In this document: piece by piece, positions 39,201-43,701 of the stretch
How the letters are laid out: every line of letters begins with the position of its first letter
Numbering within the stretch: the first letter of the stretch is position 1
Assembly (NCBI RefSeq): GCF_000485595.1
Contig: NW_014577086.1
Span: 299,630-363,629, forward strand
Origin: Priapulus caudatus
Lineage: Eukaryota; Priapulida; Priapulimorpha; Priapulimorphida; Priapulidae
Direction of reading: 5' to 3'
Length of the DNA stretch: 64,000 nt
The notes under the pieces: generated by a model
Seen by the model: only the letters and a program-made list of their open reading frames with translations
Database searches by the model: none
What the model was told of the DNA's origin: nothing
Program-made: the position numbers and the translations under genes

Positions 39201-41618
39201 GATATAAGCATTAGCTGAAGTCTGGATAAAACAGCCGTATAGGCTGTCATACAGTTTTGCACGTTTAAACCGACCATAATTACCATATCATATGCACAGA
39301 TGCTCCAGAATCATAAAATCCTTAGCAGAGACTAGTTTTTAGCCACACATAGAGCAAGCTTCCTTAGTAGTTTTAATTACCGTCGGTGACAAGACAAGAT
39401 TACCAAAACTTTCATCTGTGTGTCTCTCTTACTAACAACTATGACAGCTCATAAACTGCAAGGTGTAACTTGTTTATAATTACCCTTCTGGGTCATAACT
39501 GATGACTACCCATAGGCCTTACTGCTGAAATGTCGCATACCTGTGAAGCCTGGTTGTAATACACGCAGAAATTTTTTAAAATAATATTTTGACAATTTCA
39601 CAATTCTCATTTTATTATTCATAATTTCCCAAGTCAATAAATTTCAGCAAGTTTATAAAAGTTACAAAACAACCCATGTTTGGATATAAATAGAGCACCT
39701 CAAATGTCAAAATTAAGAAATGTCACTTAGCATAAGGGGGCAGTGGACTTGGGGATTTCATATTCTGCAAGTATAGTTGCAGGCTATGGCCATACAGCTC
39801 ATAGCCTCATAGGTGTAAACATTTTCTTCATCTCATTATTCAAAAATAAAATTATGCAATTATGAATCATGTAGATTGAGCTCCTAAACAGCCAATGTCA
39901 CCCAGCACTAAGTGTCCTTTACAGAATTAGCTTAAAAAATAAGTCTCATACTGCACGTAAATACACTACTCTCAACGTTTTTGCATCACAACCAGCTGCA
40001 AAATATAATTGCAAATAATATAGGTGTGCAAGATACTTGTGAAGAACAAGCATACAAGATGGGTTATATATATACAAATGTTCTAGTGGTCCGGAGTGTA
40101 ATTTGGTCTGCAAAATATTGTACTATGCTATATATTTTAAGGGGTTTCTAGTAGATGCACAGATGAAGGCATGAGAACCTCACAAAGATTACAGAACATT
40201 TGAGACTTTGAGGTTAAAAATGGTGAGGTAACATGCTAGCTGTGAAAACAATTTTGTTGCAATTTTGGCCTTTAAAGAAATTACTCTATCTTTATGAGAA
40301 AATATATTCCTGAACAATATGCAGAGATTTTAAGATTTTGTTCAACTTTGAATGAACATATATAATAACATCAATAAACTCTGTTCACACAAACCTAGCT
40401 GGAACAGTGCAGCATACACAAATGTATGGATAGGCTGTTTGCCGTGCGCCTAATCATAGTTACAACTGTCATTGCTATATTTTATAGATTCATATATACC
40501 AATAATCGCCAATAATACTTTTTAAATATAACACTTCCTATTCCAGTGTTCGTGTAAAAGATTTGATGTTATCTAGCTTGTGATATAAAAATGAATGTAA
40601 GTCTTGGGTGCCATATACTACCATATGGTTCTACTGAAATTATTGGTAGGTGGCTTTACCATATTTCTGCAAGCTAGTCGCACAGAACAGCATAATCGTT
40701 ATAGGTTTGCAAATACGTGATTCTCACACGTACAATCACCATCCTGTAAGTAGGGTACAATAGAATATCAGAAGTTACCTAATAGGTAAATTATGAGAAT
40801 CAGCAACTTATAAGGGCATACTATTATACTAAGGCTCGAGTCAGATCAGTTCATGGCGAAACATATCAAAAACGTAAACAAAAGAATATGGCCCAAAAGC
40901 AAAACACTGAATGGCTGGACTTAGCACTAGCAGTGCACATGTATGCAGTCACTGGCACACAGGTTGCATTGCACGGCAACTACTCACACAAAACTGCAAA
41001 CTGGCTCAGGACTACATTAGGACCCCAGTACATACGTTATCATTAACCTTAGCTATAACTATAATACAATCTGATACATTGCTGGTGGTGATAACAACGA
41101 TATGATGCACTGGGGTTCAAAAGTATAGTCTAGAGCCAACTCATACGAACTCTTCTGACATTTCCACGCCAGATTGCAGTGGCAATTAACTACAGACGGG
41201 TAGAGACTATACATTAGCACCCTACCTGATTAACCGTAGTGACACTTAGATTATATATATACTATAGTAAACACTTACCCGAGCGGATGGGATATCTTCC
41301 TGTCAAAAATGCAGCTCTGCTTGGAGAACATACAGAACTGGCAGCAAGATGATGTGTGAATTTGACACCCTTGGTCGCAATACTGTCTATGTTAGGAGTT
41401 CTTATCGTATCATTACCAGTCATGCCGACGTCGCCATAGCCAAGGTCATCAGCCATCATAATAATAATGTTAGGTCGCTTTGTATGACTAGTAGTAGTAG
41501 TAGTACTATACGTAGAAGCACTAATAATATGTTCCGACGGATTAGGATGAGCCACATTGACTTCGCCACAGACCAGGCTCAACAGCAGAACAGAGATCAA
41601 AATCAACTCAGGCCACAT
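1290..41618 (-). CDS. STS: steroid-sulfatase/arylsulfatase (STS/ARSD-H type), 5' part of gene
   Basis: Formylglycine-dependent sulfatase that hydrolyses sulfate esters; STS-type members are anchored in the ER membrane. Five exons join in phase: 41618-41279, 14588-14466, 11787-11292, 3552-3350, 1574-1290, giving 482 complete residues. Residues 1-18 form a signal peptide. MMADDLG (metal-binding D57, D58) is followed by the signature CSPSR at 97-101, where Cys97 should become formylglycine. Further active-site residues are K156/H158 (GKWHLG), H312 (VQVHT), D364/Q365 (FTSDQGGH) and K390 (KGGK). Two hydrophobic stretches (about 207-225 and 235-255) match the membrane hairpin that separates STS/ARSD-H from soluble arylsulfatases. 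Human STS is 583 aa, so roughly the last 100 residues lie left of position 1. All catalytic residues are intact. Introns are very large and repeat-filled. I infer an STS/ARSD-H clade member; one-to-one orthology to human STS is not claimed. Confidence 0.93.
1590..1614. repeat. (GA)n microsatellite acting as polypyrimidine tract
   Basis: About 12 GA units; on the minus strand a pure (TC)n run about 15 nt upstream of the sulfatase exon 5 acceptor. It is the only long pyrimidine run there, so it probably serves as the polypyrimidine tract. Confidence 0.85.
1964..2024. repeat. CAAGAG/CTCTTG hairpin mini-element
   Basis: Left arm CAAGAGTATATATGGGAGA is nearly the reverse complement of the right arm ending TGTACTCTTGATA. 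Right-arm interior CTCCCATTATGTACTCTTG recurs at 34190-34256 and, in part, at 27651-27672. Confidence 0.75.
2265..3235 (+). repeat. tandemly amplified ~320-bp interspersed repeat with terminal hairpin
   Basis: Three diverged units of about 300-330 bp share landmarks: GGTCGACTGGCGTGCTCC, CTCCCATAGGAGTAACAACT, and GTGGGTCAAACGGTTCTTGA. The last unit runs into a GACGGACGGACAGAC tract, then a hairpin (CTTGAC...GTCAAG), then GAGCTAAAAA. This tail type (GACGGACG repeats, short hairpin, GCTAAAAA) is common in marine invertebrate repeats. The hairpin-plus-CTAA end is slightly Helitron-like, but classification is open. A second tail is at 10190-10270. Confidence 0.75.
3350..3552 (-). CDS. STS: sulfatase exon 4 (metal-site DQ; GC donor)
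   Basis: 67 codons between a TTCCAG acceptor and a non-canonical GC donor (AAAG then GCATGT, GC at 3349-3348). The peptide [19 protein letters not shown], then [15 protein letters not shown], aligns with STS and carries the metal ligands D364/Q365. The obvious GT a few bases further (inside GCATGTC) would bring a stop into frame after joining exon 5. Only the GC donor restores the family sequence NGIFKGGK. Confidence 0.9.
3553..4128. other. sulfatase intron 3, right after exon 4 acceptor side
   Basis: AT-rich. Short open frames are present on the minus strand but show no family resemblance or splice logic. I see nothing functional. Confidence 0.5.
4137..4569. mobile_element. fold-back element FB-1 (long terminal inverted repeats)
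   Basis: Two arms of about 190 bp are near-perfect reverse complements, separated by an AT-only loop around 4324-4382. The ends are CACAGGCACTTA and TAAGTGCCTGTG. The flanks GTTGTTAC (4129-4136) and GTTGTTCT (4570-4577) agree at 6 of 8 bases, consistent with a worn 8-bp target duplication. The ends match the fold-back elements at 5741 and 22127. There is no open reading frame of note; it must be non-autonomous. Confidence 0.85.
4578..5732. other. sulfatase intron 3, unannotated stretch
   Basis: No coding signal, RNA gene or clear repeat seen. A (CA/CG) stretch builds up from about 5700. Confidence 0.5.
5741..6235. mobile_element. fold-back element FB-2 with perfect 8-bp TSD
   Basis: Long inverted repeats (about 200 bp each) start CACAGGCACTTGGACCGTTT and end with its complement. 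Inside, the arms carry an imperfect CTACCACTAC/GTACTGGTAC tract and meet around 5950-6005. The flanks CTCACACA (5733-5740) and CTCACACA (6236-6243) are identical, so this is an insertion with an 8-bp target-site duplication. That duplication length is typical of hAT transposons (also P and a few others). It has no coding capacity. Confidence 0.9.
6236..6371. repeat. (CA)n/(CG)n compound microsatellite
   Basis: CA, CG and ACGC tracts in alternating purine-pyrimidine order, likely Z-DNA prone. Open frames across it in several frames are artefacts. Confidence 0.9.
6372..7120. other. intron sequence, nothing recognised
   Basis: AT-rich, with short direct repeats (TACTAATAAGTA-type) near 6830. 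No gene evidence. Confidence 0.45.
7440..7490. repeat. (ACGC)n microsatellite
   Basis: Perfect ACGC units, about ten, in a locally GC-richer island (7100-7950). Confidence 0.9.
7558..7775. repeat. ~45-50-bp minisatellite
   Basis: Five consecutive copies of a unit containing GAGTATACTCGCAGGCAGG, then CTTCGCTCGGTCTCTCACGC and GCGTGAG. Copies differ mainly in the number of GGCA repeats. The unit contains the palindrome GAGTATACTC. Confidence 0.9.
7780..9890. other. intron sequence, nothing recognised
   Basis: About 2 kb without convincing exons, RNA genes or internal repeats. One 150-codon plus-strand frame (8133-8585) has no recognisable domain or splice context and is not called. Confidence 0.45.
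9890..10270 (+). repeat. interspersed repeat with GACGGACG tail and terminal hairpin
   Basis: GACCTTTGACC motifs and a repeated CGAGCCGTTTAGATT lead to a GACGGATGGACGGACGGACG tract, then the hairpin CATCTGAC-TTC-GTCAGATG and GAGATAAAAATTA. The tail architecture is the same as at 3130-3235 although the body sequence differs. The 5' boundary is not clear. Confidence 0.65.
10271..11021. other. intron sequence, nothing recognised
   Basis: AT-rich followed by a GTTGTTGTT-rich run near 10900. No gene evidence. Confidence 0.45.
11022..11259. mobile_element. MITE family F1, copy A
   Basis: TIRs AAGCTGGGTTTACACTACCG (left) and the complement at the right end (...GTGTAAACCCAGCCTT). Internal segment includes GGGAGATTAGAACACGTTCT. 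238 bp with no coding capacity. Its right end is 32 nt from the sulfatase exon 3 donor side. Confidence 0.88.
11292..11787 (-). CDS. STS: sulfatase exon 3 (active site KWHLG, membrane hairpin)
   Basis: 164 complete codons starting at a TTGCAG acceptor, in phase with exon 2 to rebuild GKWHLG. The peptide runs through [16 protein letters not shown], two hydrophobic helices and FDNLSQRL to [12 protein letters not shown], and ends at a GTAGGT donor (11291-11290). Third codon positions are almost all G or C, in sharp contrast to exon 1 and to the AT-rich flanks. Two copies of one MITE family lie 32 nt and 23 nt from its ends (11022-11259 and 11811-12044). Confidence 0.95.
11811..12044. mobile_element. 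MITE family F1, copy B
   Basis: Same family and orientation as 11022-11259: left TIR AAGCTGGGTTTACACTACCG, shared interior GGGAGATTAGAACACGTTCT, right end CGGTAGTGTAAACACAGCTT. It starts 23 bp from the exon 3 acceptor, so the branch-point region of that exon lies at or inside the element. Confidence 0.88.
12045..12920. other. sulfatase intron 2, unannotated stretch
   Basis: No coding signal. A degenerate run at 12290-12330 repeats CGCAGATCG-type words. Otherwise nothing seen. Confidence 0.45.
13310..13680. repeat. GCCCTGCAAACGCCCTT minisatellite, locus 1
   Basis: Degenerate tandem and inverted copies of AGGGCGTTTGCAGGGCGCCC and GCCCTGCAAACGCCCTTC. The word is partly palindromic (GGGCGCCC). 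A related array is at 22585-22930. Confidence 0.88.
13757..14008. repeat. CCCAGCCAGGCCTGTGTTCT minisatellite, locus 1
   Basis: Units of roughly 20-24 bp alternate between two types, GCAAGACACGCCTGTGTTAG and AGCCAGGCCTGTGTTCTCCC. Related arrays are at 23624-23802 and 24508-25020. Confidence 0.9.
14010..14100 (+). repeat. interstitial telomeric repeat (TTAGGG)n
   Basis: About fifteen TTAGGG units, the last few with TTAGTG variants. TTAGGG is the ancestral metazoan telomere word and argues against most arthropods and nematodes. It lies inside the 36-bp-TIR block. Confidence 0.95.
14466..14588 (-). CDS. STS: sulfatase exon 2
   Basis: 40 codons bounded by a ...TTGTAG acceptor and a GGTAAG donor (GT at 14465-14464), phase 1 at both ends. 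The peptide [19 protein letters not shown] leads to STALIG, the segment that in STS directly follows the CxPSR helix and precedes the KWHLG active-site strand. It joins exon 1 across a 26.7-kb intron without a reading error. Confidence 0.93.
14897..14948. repeat. (TG)n/(TGCG)n microsatellite
   Basis: GT repeat passing into TGCG units, upstream (minus strand) of sulfatase exon 2. Confidence 0.9.
14981..15714. mobile_element. probable non-autonomous element with CATGGTTC ends
   Basis: The left end CATGGTTCATACAG and the complement of the right end CATGGTTCGCACAG agree at 12 of 14 positions. Both ends are followed inward by repeated TTCAAGGACTTTTCAAGGAC words (15000-15120 and 15560-15700), giving a symmetrical structure. 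The centre is AT-rich with no coding region. A clean target duplication was not found. Confidence 0.6.
15715..16200. other. intron sequence, nothing recognised
   Basis: Contains A-rich runs near 15820-15850. No gene evidence. Confidence 0.45.
16203..16372. repeat. long (GT)n microsatellite
   Basis: About 170 bp of GT dinucleotides with few interruptions. Frames on both strands read as poly(VC) or poly(TH) and are not genes. Confidence 0.95.
16373..17477. other. intron sequence, nothing recognised
   Basis: No exons or clear repeats beyond a local duplication of GATAAGGTGAAAATACAATG near 16617-16655. Confidence 0.45.
17478..17876. mobile_element. MITE family F2, copy 1
   Basis: TIRs of the form CCGGCNCACACGTGAGTAA; right end ACTCACGTGTGCGCCGGGCTT followed by TA. 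The interior is a mosaic of GAGTAAAATGACGCATGCG and GAGTAAAATTACTC palindromic words, plus a unique core CACGTGACTGTGCGCAGCCA. Its interior is homologous along its length to 29409-29749. Confidence 0.88.
17877..19080. other. intron sequence, nothing recognised
   Basis: Includes a half-hairpin CTTCTATTATTAACTCTTG at 18003-18024 and a duplicated TTTTATCGCCATCCCGCCC (18215-18270). No gene evidence. Confidence 0.45.
19085..19375. repeat. ACGC tract followed by purine-rich GGAGGGA low-complexity region
   Basis: (ACGC)n at 19089-19117, then from about 19220 a G/A-only stretch of GGAGGGATGGA-like words. A purine run like this can form triplex or G-rich structures. Confidence 0.8.
20395..20438. repeat. 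perfect 20-bp hairpin, ATCAAGAG family
   Basis: Left arm ATCAAGAGCTCATAATAGAG, 4-base loop AGCC, and an exact complementary right arm. One of seven full hairpins of this design in the window. Confidence 0.85.
20439..21600. other. intron sequence, nothing recognised
   Basis: No exons or RNA genes seen. Confidence 0.45.
21601..21668. repeat. CAAGAG hairpin with extra arm copies
   Basis: CAAGAGCGTATAAAGAAGG is followed by three tandem copies of its complement type TTCTTTATACGCTCTT, the last ending CTCTTGATA. It looks like a hairpin whose right arm was duplicated. Confidence 0.8.
22127..22576. mobile_element. fold-back element FB-3 with near-perfect 8-bp TSD
   Basis: Arms of about 200 bp, complementary from CACAGGCACTTAGAGCG through CCGTCCAAATGCTCATCTGC to TGTGTCAGTGTGCAGC, meeting in an ACTACACTAC-type loop near 22325-22375. 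The right end is GATCCAAGTGCCTGTG. Flanks CGTGGGCA (22119-22126) and CGTGGGTA (22577-22584) differ at one base. The ends, including TTTCAATAAAAT, match FB-2. Confidence 0.9.
22585..22930. repeat. GCCCTGCAAACGCCCTTCTGA minisatellite, locus 2
   Basis: About seven units of roughly 45-50 bp, each with GCCCTGCAAACGCCCTTCTG, then AGACTTAGATATTTTAGC. The GCCCTGCAAACG core is shared with the array at 13310-13680. The array directly abuts the right flank of FB-3. Confidence 0.9.
22931..23472. other. intron sequence up to the gap, nothing recognised
   Basis: AT-rich, no gene evidence. Confidence 0.45.
23473..23623. other. assembly gap (151 N)
   Basis: A run of N. It ends directly in the CCAGCCAGGCCTG minisatellite, so the missing sequence is probably more of that array, and the true size may differ. 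Confidence 0.99.
23624..23802. repeat. CCCAGCCAGGCCTGTGTTCT minisatellite, locus 2a
   Basis: Four clean higher-order copies of about 44 bp (CAAGACACGGCTGTGTTAGC plus CCAGCCAGGCCTGTGTTCTC). It continues at 24508 after an inserted element. Confidence 0.93.
23803..24507. mobile_element. TIR element inserted into the minisatellite
   Basis: The left end GGGAGCCGTTGTCAGAAAC and the complement of the right end, GGGGCCCGTTTTCAGAAAC, agree at 16 of 19 bases. Both sides sit in the same satellite, so the insertion is direct. A CAG repeat at the junctions could be a 3-bp target duplication. The interior repeats TTAATGTTAAGACTAATG words and CTCTCGTAA. The same end sequence occurs at 36841. GGGCCCGTTTTCAGAAA-type ends and 3-bp duplications recall PIF/Harbinger-like MITEs; that assignment is inference. 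Confidence 0.75.
24508..25020. repeat. CCCAGCCAGGCCTGTGTTCT minisatellite, locus 2b
   Basis: About 23 units of 20-24 bp mixing AGCCAGGCCTGTGTTCTCCC and AGCAAGACACGCCTGTGTT types. A 225-codon plus-strand open frame (24379-25056) is an artefact of the unit lengths. Confidence 0.92.
25021..26437. other. intron sequence, nothing recognised
   Basis: AT-rich. A 116-codon minus-strand frame (25446-25796) is hydrophobic only because of T-rich composition and is not called. Confidence 0.45.
26438..26501. repeat. ATCAAGAG hairpin with nested palindrome
   Basis: Perfect 19-bp outer arms ATCAAGAGCGTATTAAGTA and complement, enclosing a smaller palindrome TACTTTTAAAAGTA. Confidence 0.85.
26651..27084. 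mobile_element. MITE family F3
   Basis: TIRs AAGCTGGGGGCAGACGAGCG (left) and, on the complement of the right end, AAGCTGGGGGCACACGAGCG. The interior repeats TTCGCCCGATCG and CGCCCGTACGA words. 434 bp, no coding capacity, TA/AA-rich flanks. Confidence 0.85.
27160..27285. repeat. AT-rich TATATA repeat tract
   Basis: Nearly pure A/T with many ATATAT blocks; potential cruciform. Confidence 0.85.
27295..27590. repeat. (CCTG)n, (CCAT)n and (TC)n low-complexity cluster
   Basis: CCATCCATCC, then TGCCTGCCTGCC (27360-27470), then a 60-bp (TC)n run (27525-27587). Confidence 0.92.
27685..27750. repeat. AT microsatellite
   Basis: TATATATAT blocks separated by AATCATA and ATTATA. Confidence 0.85.
28250..28352. 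repeat. AT microsatellite / palindrome
   Basis: Nearly pure TATATA with inverted symmetry. Confidence 0.85.
28624..29005. mobile_element. hAT-like MITE (CAGGGGT ends)
   Basis: The left end CAGGGGTCGAATTAG and the complement of the right end CAGGGGTATAAATAAGG share the hAT-style CAGGGGT terminus. Internally GGGCTAGTTAAAGGCCAG and AAGGGCTAGTTGAAAACCAG are subterminal repeats, and GCCCGTCGGGC / GCCCTTCGGGC are small palindromes. The AT-rich flanks (ATATAATT and ATATATAT) are only partly alike. Confidence 0.7.
29409..29749. mobile_element. MITE family F2, copy 2, with TA target duplication
   Basis: TIRs AAGCCCGGCGCACACGTGAG at both ends (right end inverted), flanked by TA at 29407-29408 and 29750-29751. 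341 bp, colinear with 17478-17876 including the shared core CACGTGACTGTGCGCAGCCA. A TA duplication fits Tc1/mariner-like mobilisation. Confidence 0.9.
29854..29897. repeat. perfect 20-bp hairpin, ATCAGGAG variant
   Basis: Arms ATCAGGAGTGTCATAATATA and exact complement around a short loop; the outer word is ATCAGGAG rather than ATCAAGAG. Confidence 0.8.
30195..30350. repeat. (CA)n/(ACGC)n microsatellite
   Basis: CA and ACGC units followed by CAGACAGGCAGG-type repeats to about 30415. Confidence 0.93.
30420..31855. other. intron sequence, nothing recognised
   Basis: No supported exon, RNA or mobile element. Confidence 0.45.
31856..31906. repeat. ATCAAGAG hairpin
   Basis: TATCAAGAGTCCATTTATAA and TAGA on the left pair with GTCTATTATGGACTCTTGGTA on the right; the left arm carries a 3-base insertion. 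Confidence 0.75.
31907..33655. other. intron sequence, nothing recognised
   Basis: No convincing exon. A short AT repeat lies at 32470-32490. Confidence 0.45.
33770..33825. repeat. (CA)n/(ACGC)n microsatellite
   Basis: CACACA and CACGCACG units. Confidence 0.88.
34190..34256. repeat. CAAGAG-type hairpin
   Basis: Left GATCATGAGTACATAATGGG pairs with CTCCCATTATGTACTCTTGA on the right; the G-rich centre interrupts. The right arm is the same as at 1964-2024. Confidence 0.75.
34306..35004. mobile_element. long-TIR element (TTAAAGGAATAAT ends)
   Basis: Arms of about 130 bp: TTAAAGGAATAATATAGGTC and onward on the left are the complement of the sequence ending TTATTCCTTTAA on the right, with shared words GTAACTGGCACCTTGTG and CCAAACGCGTA. 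The roughly 400-bp centre has no coding sequence. Confidence 0.85.
35005..35070. repeat. 66-bp tandem duplication of the element end
   Basis: Repeats the preceding 66 bases (34937-35002), TACACAAGGTGCCAGTTACT through GACCTATTATTCCTT, nearly without change. It could be a solo-end or slippage product. Confidence 0.85.
35071..36838. other. intron sequence, nothing recognised
   Basis: No supported exon or repeat family. Confidence 0.45.
36841..36872 (+). repeat. solo TIR end of the GGGCCCGTT element
   Basis: GGGCCCGTTGTCAGAAACAA continues to AATTAGTC, matching the right terminus of the 23803-24507 element in inverse orientation. The array at 36950-37510 follows; no matching opposite end was found. 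Confidence 0.7.
36950..37515. repeat. TTTACCAGCACATTTACCAGA minisatellite
   Basis: More than 25 copies of an 11-bp basic unit (ATTTACCAGMA), often paired as 22-bp units, with increasing irregularity to the right. Confidence 0.93.
38122..38432. mobile_element. fold-back element with GGGTCTATGT ends
   Basis: Left GGGTCTATGTATCCCAGGGT and the complement of the right end GGGTCTATGTCCCCCAGGGT differ at 2 of 20 bases. The interior has GGTACGTTCC-type palindromes and two direct copies of CCCTAACCCTAACCATATCA. Confidence 0.8.
38433..41278. other. 5' portion of sulfatase intron 1, nothing recognised
   Basis: About 2.8 kb of AT-rich sequence without dispersed repeats that I can recognise. It is the least repeat-laden part of intron 1, so cis-regulatory sequence could lie here, but no motif supports that directly. 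Confidence 0.4.
41279..41618 (-). CDS. STS: sulfatase exon 1 (signal peptide and CxPSR motif)
   Basis: ATG at 41618-41616 opens a hydrophobic leader ([18 protein letters not shown]). A Thr/Ser-rich linker follows, then [18 protein letters not shown] and the modification motif [14 protein letters not shown]. The exon stops inside a Gly codon (phase 1) at a consensus GTAAGT donor (41278-41277). It has ordinary base composition, unlike the very GC-rich exons 3 and 5. No other upstream ATG extends the leader plausibly, so this start is preferred. Confidence 0.94.
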
Positions 41619-42290
41619 GATTGCACTGAACTATTAGGCTACCGTAGACAGCGACAGAGAGATAAATCGGGTTGAATAGACAGAAAAGGTCATAATAGAA
41701 GAAGAAACCTAACAGAACAACTCACACACAACACAACACGTTTCACGCCGGTTACGCGCGAGCCTCGTTCTCAGTTCTCACTTCTCATCCGCTTCTGGGA
41801 CCCGGCAGGGCGGTTGTGATCATGACGGCATCCCGACTATGTACACCAAATTATACCAGAACCCAAAAGATCATCGTTCCTACAAATTCCCAGTAAGTTT
41901 CTATTGATGCGGAGACTAGCAATAGGCTAATCCTTTCACATAAATATTTTGAATTTTTATTGTGTAAAGACTCCCATGACTGAGTGTCTTTCGTCGAGCT
42001 GCGATCGAGCCCCCCTCCAGTTGCAACATCAAAGCGATTGCGGCACCAATCAAAGCGGATGCGGTTCTTTGCAATTTATATTCACGTGTTTAGACACACC
42101 AAATTTCCACGATAAACATTCGCCACAAGGTCACGTTGAACAACATATCCGAGTTATATAAATATATGTGTGGCCATACTATAATTCATTCCATTTTCTG
42201 CGAAAAATTACGCATTGATTTCCTATAGTATATGGAAATCGCGAAGGACGAATTACGCGAACACGCACATGTATGCCATCAAGGAGGGGG
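41619..42290. promoter_or_regulatory. presumed sulfatase 5' UTR/promoter region
   Basis: Sequence upstream (minus strand) of the sulfatase ATG. It becomes locally GC-richer between about 41740 and 41840. No TATA box or clear initiator was identified, so this is positional inference only. Confidence 0.35.
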
Positions 42291-42299
42291 GGTAAGGTG

Positions 42300-42430
42300 G
42301 GGTACTGTTCACAGTTCACAGTGAAAATAAACTGCTTTTCACATTTCACAGTGAAAATAATGCTCTTTTCACATTTCACAGTGAAAATAATGCTCTTTTC
42401 ACAGATCACGGGGATAATCCAGTTTACAGC
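42300..42430. repeat. ~29-bp tandem repeat of TTTCACAGTGAAAATAATGC
   Basis: Three to four copies containing the palindrome TTTCACAGTGAAA. Related TTCACAGTTCACAGAC words continue at 43075-43200. Confidence 0.88.
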
Positions 42431-42545
42431 TAAAATTTCAGACTCATAAGATAAGGTCATAGAAGTATACAAGTGTATTTATTGACTAACAACACTTCTA
42501 AAAATCAAAAATACGCTTGCGCAGTAGTCATGTTTATATAAATAC

Positions 42546-42590
42546 ATGTGTGTGTGTGCGTGTGCGTGTGTGCGTGTGTGTGCAGGGGCG
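42546..42590. repeat. (GT)n microsatellite
   Basis: TGTGTGTGCGTGTGCGTG-type tract. Confidence 0.88.
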
Positions 42591-42778
42591 TGTACAGGAT
42601 TTGAACCAGGGGTGGTCTAACCGTAACCCAAACTTGCGAGCACGCGAAGGGGGGGGGTCTGGGGGGCCCTACCCCAGAAATTTTTTGAAATTAGACTCCC
42701 TTCAATGCGTTTTCTGCGCGAGCAAGGTGGGGTCGGACCCATCTGGACCCCCCCCCCCCGTACACGCTCCTGGGTTGT

Positions 42779-42870
42779 GTGCTGTGTGTTGTGTGTGTGT
42801 GTATGTGTCGGTGTGTGTGTGTGTGGTGTGTGGTGTGTGTGGGTGTGTGTGTGCTGTGTGTGTGTGTGGT
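42779..42870. repeat. (GT)n microsatellite
   Basis: GTGTGTGTGTATGTGTCGGT-type tract with GTGGTGTG interruptions. Flanking G-rich and C-rich runs at 42650 and 42750 (GGGGGGGG and CCCCCCCCCC) suggest a degraded invertebrate repeat. Confidence 0.88.
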
Positions 42871-43227
42871 ATTATATATAATATCTTCCATAATGTTCTT
42901 CTGCAGTTGCGGGGGGCCGCGGGCATGCCCCCCGGGAATTTTTTTAAAATCTAGCGTTAATATTTTGGTGCATTCTGGTGAATTTTGAGGCCTGTGACCG
43001 GTTTCTGGAAACCGATGCAAACCGGCCTAAATCCGCGCCTGACATGCATGGATTCACGAGGAAAAAGACCTCTTATTCACAGTTCACAGACTAAATAAAA
43101 GCTAAATCACGCTTCACGCAAGGTGGTCCATTCAGAGTTCACAGACAAAATAAATTGCAATTCACAGTTCACGAGGTATAAAAACGGCCGATCACGTTTC
43201 ACGAAAATACCCTTACGGTAGGGGCAC

Positions 43228-43335
43228 ACGAGCGATTTACCCACCCTGCCTATTTACCCACCCTGCCGATTTACCCACCCTGCCACCCACCCACCCTGCC
43301 TGTTACCCACCCTACAATTACCCACCCTGCCTGTT
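43228..43335. repeat. TTTACCCACCCTGCC tandem repeat
   Basis: About six units of 15-16 bp. It starts next to GGTAGGGGCACACGAGCGAT (43210-43229), which resembles a single TIR of the MITE group described in the findings. Confidence 0.88.
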
Positions 43336-43621
43336 GTGTAAACCAAGGATCGAGCTGAATATATTCATCATTGACTTCTTTGTGTAAATAAACGACCTAG
43401 CTCCTATGGGGGAAATGAAACCATGATAGAGAAACAATGACGCAGTACGATTGTTTCGTAAACAATGTACATAGCCATCGAGAACGTGAGGTATTTCTTG
43501 GTACGGAAACTACTGCATCATTTTATATTATTGTAACAGATTAAACATATATATATATATATGAAACGGGATATTATATAATTATTGGAATCGATCCACT
43601 CACACAGACGGCTTTGGAAAC

Positions 43622-43701
43622 ATGCGTGTCCATCAGAATTTATTTTTCTATGCAGCCGCGTGCGTGGCGCTTCTAAAGTTTGGAAAAGGAGCTGTATCAG
43701 A
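43622..43701 (+). CDS. secreted acidic protein, exon 1 (signal peptide)
   Basis: 26 codons plus 2 nt from the ATG at 43622, ending in TCAGA before a consensus GTAAGTTT donor. It codes a hydrophobic leader. An AT-rich block TATTATATAATT at about 43572-43583 lies upstream and could contain a TATA element. Confidence 0.75.
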
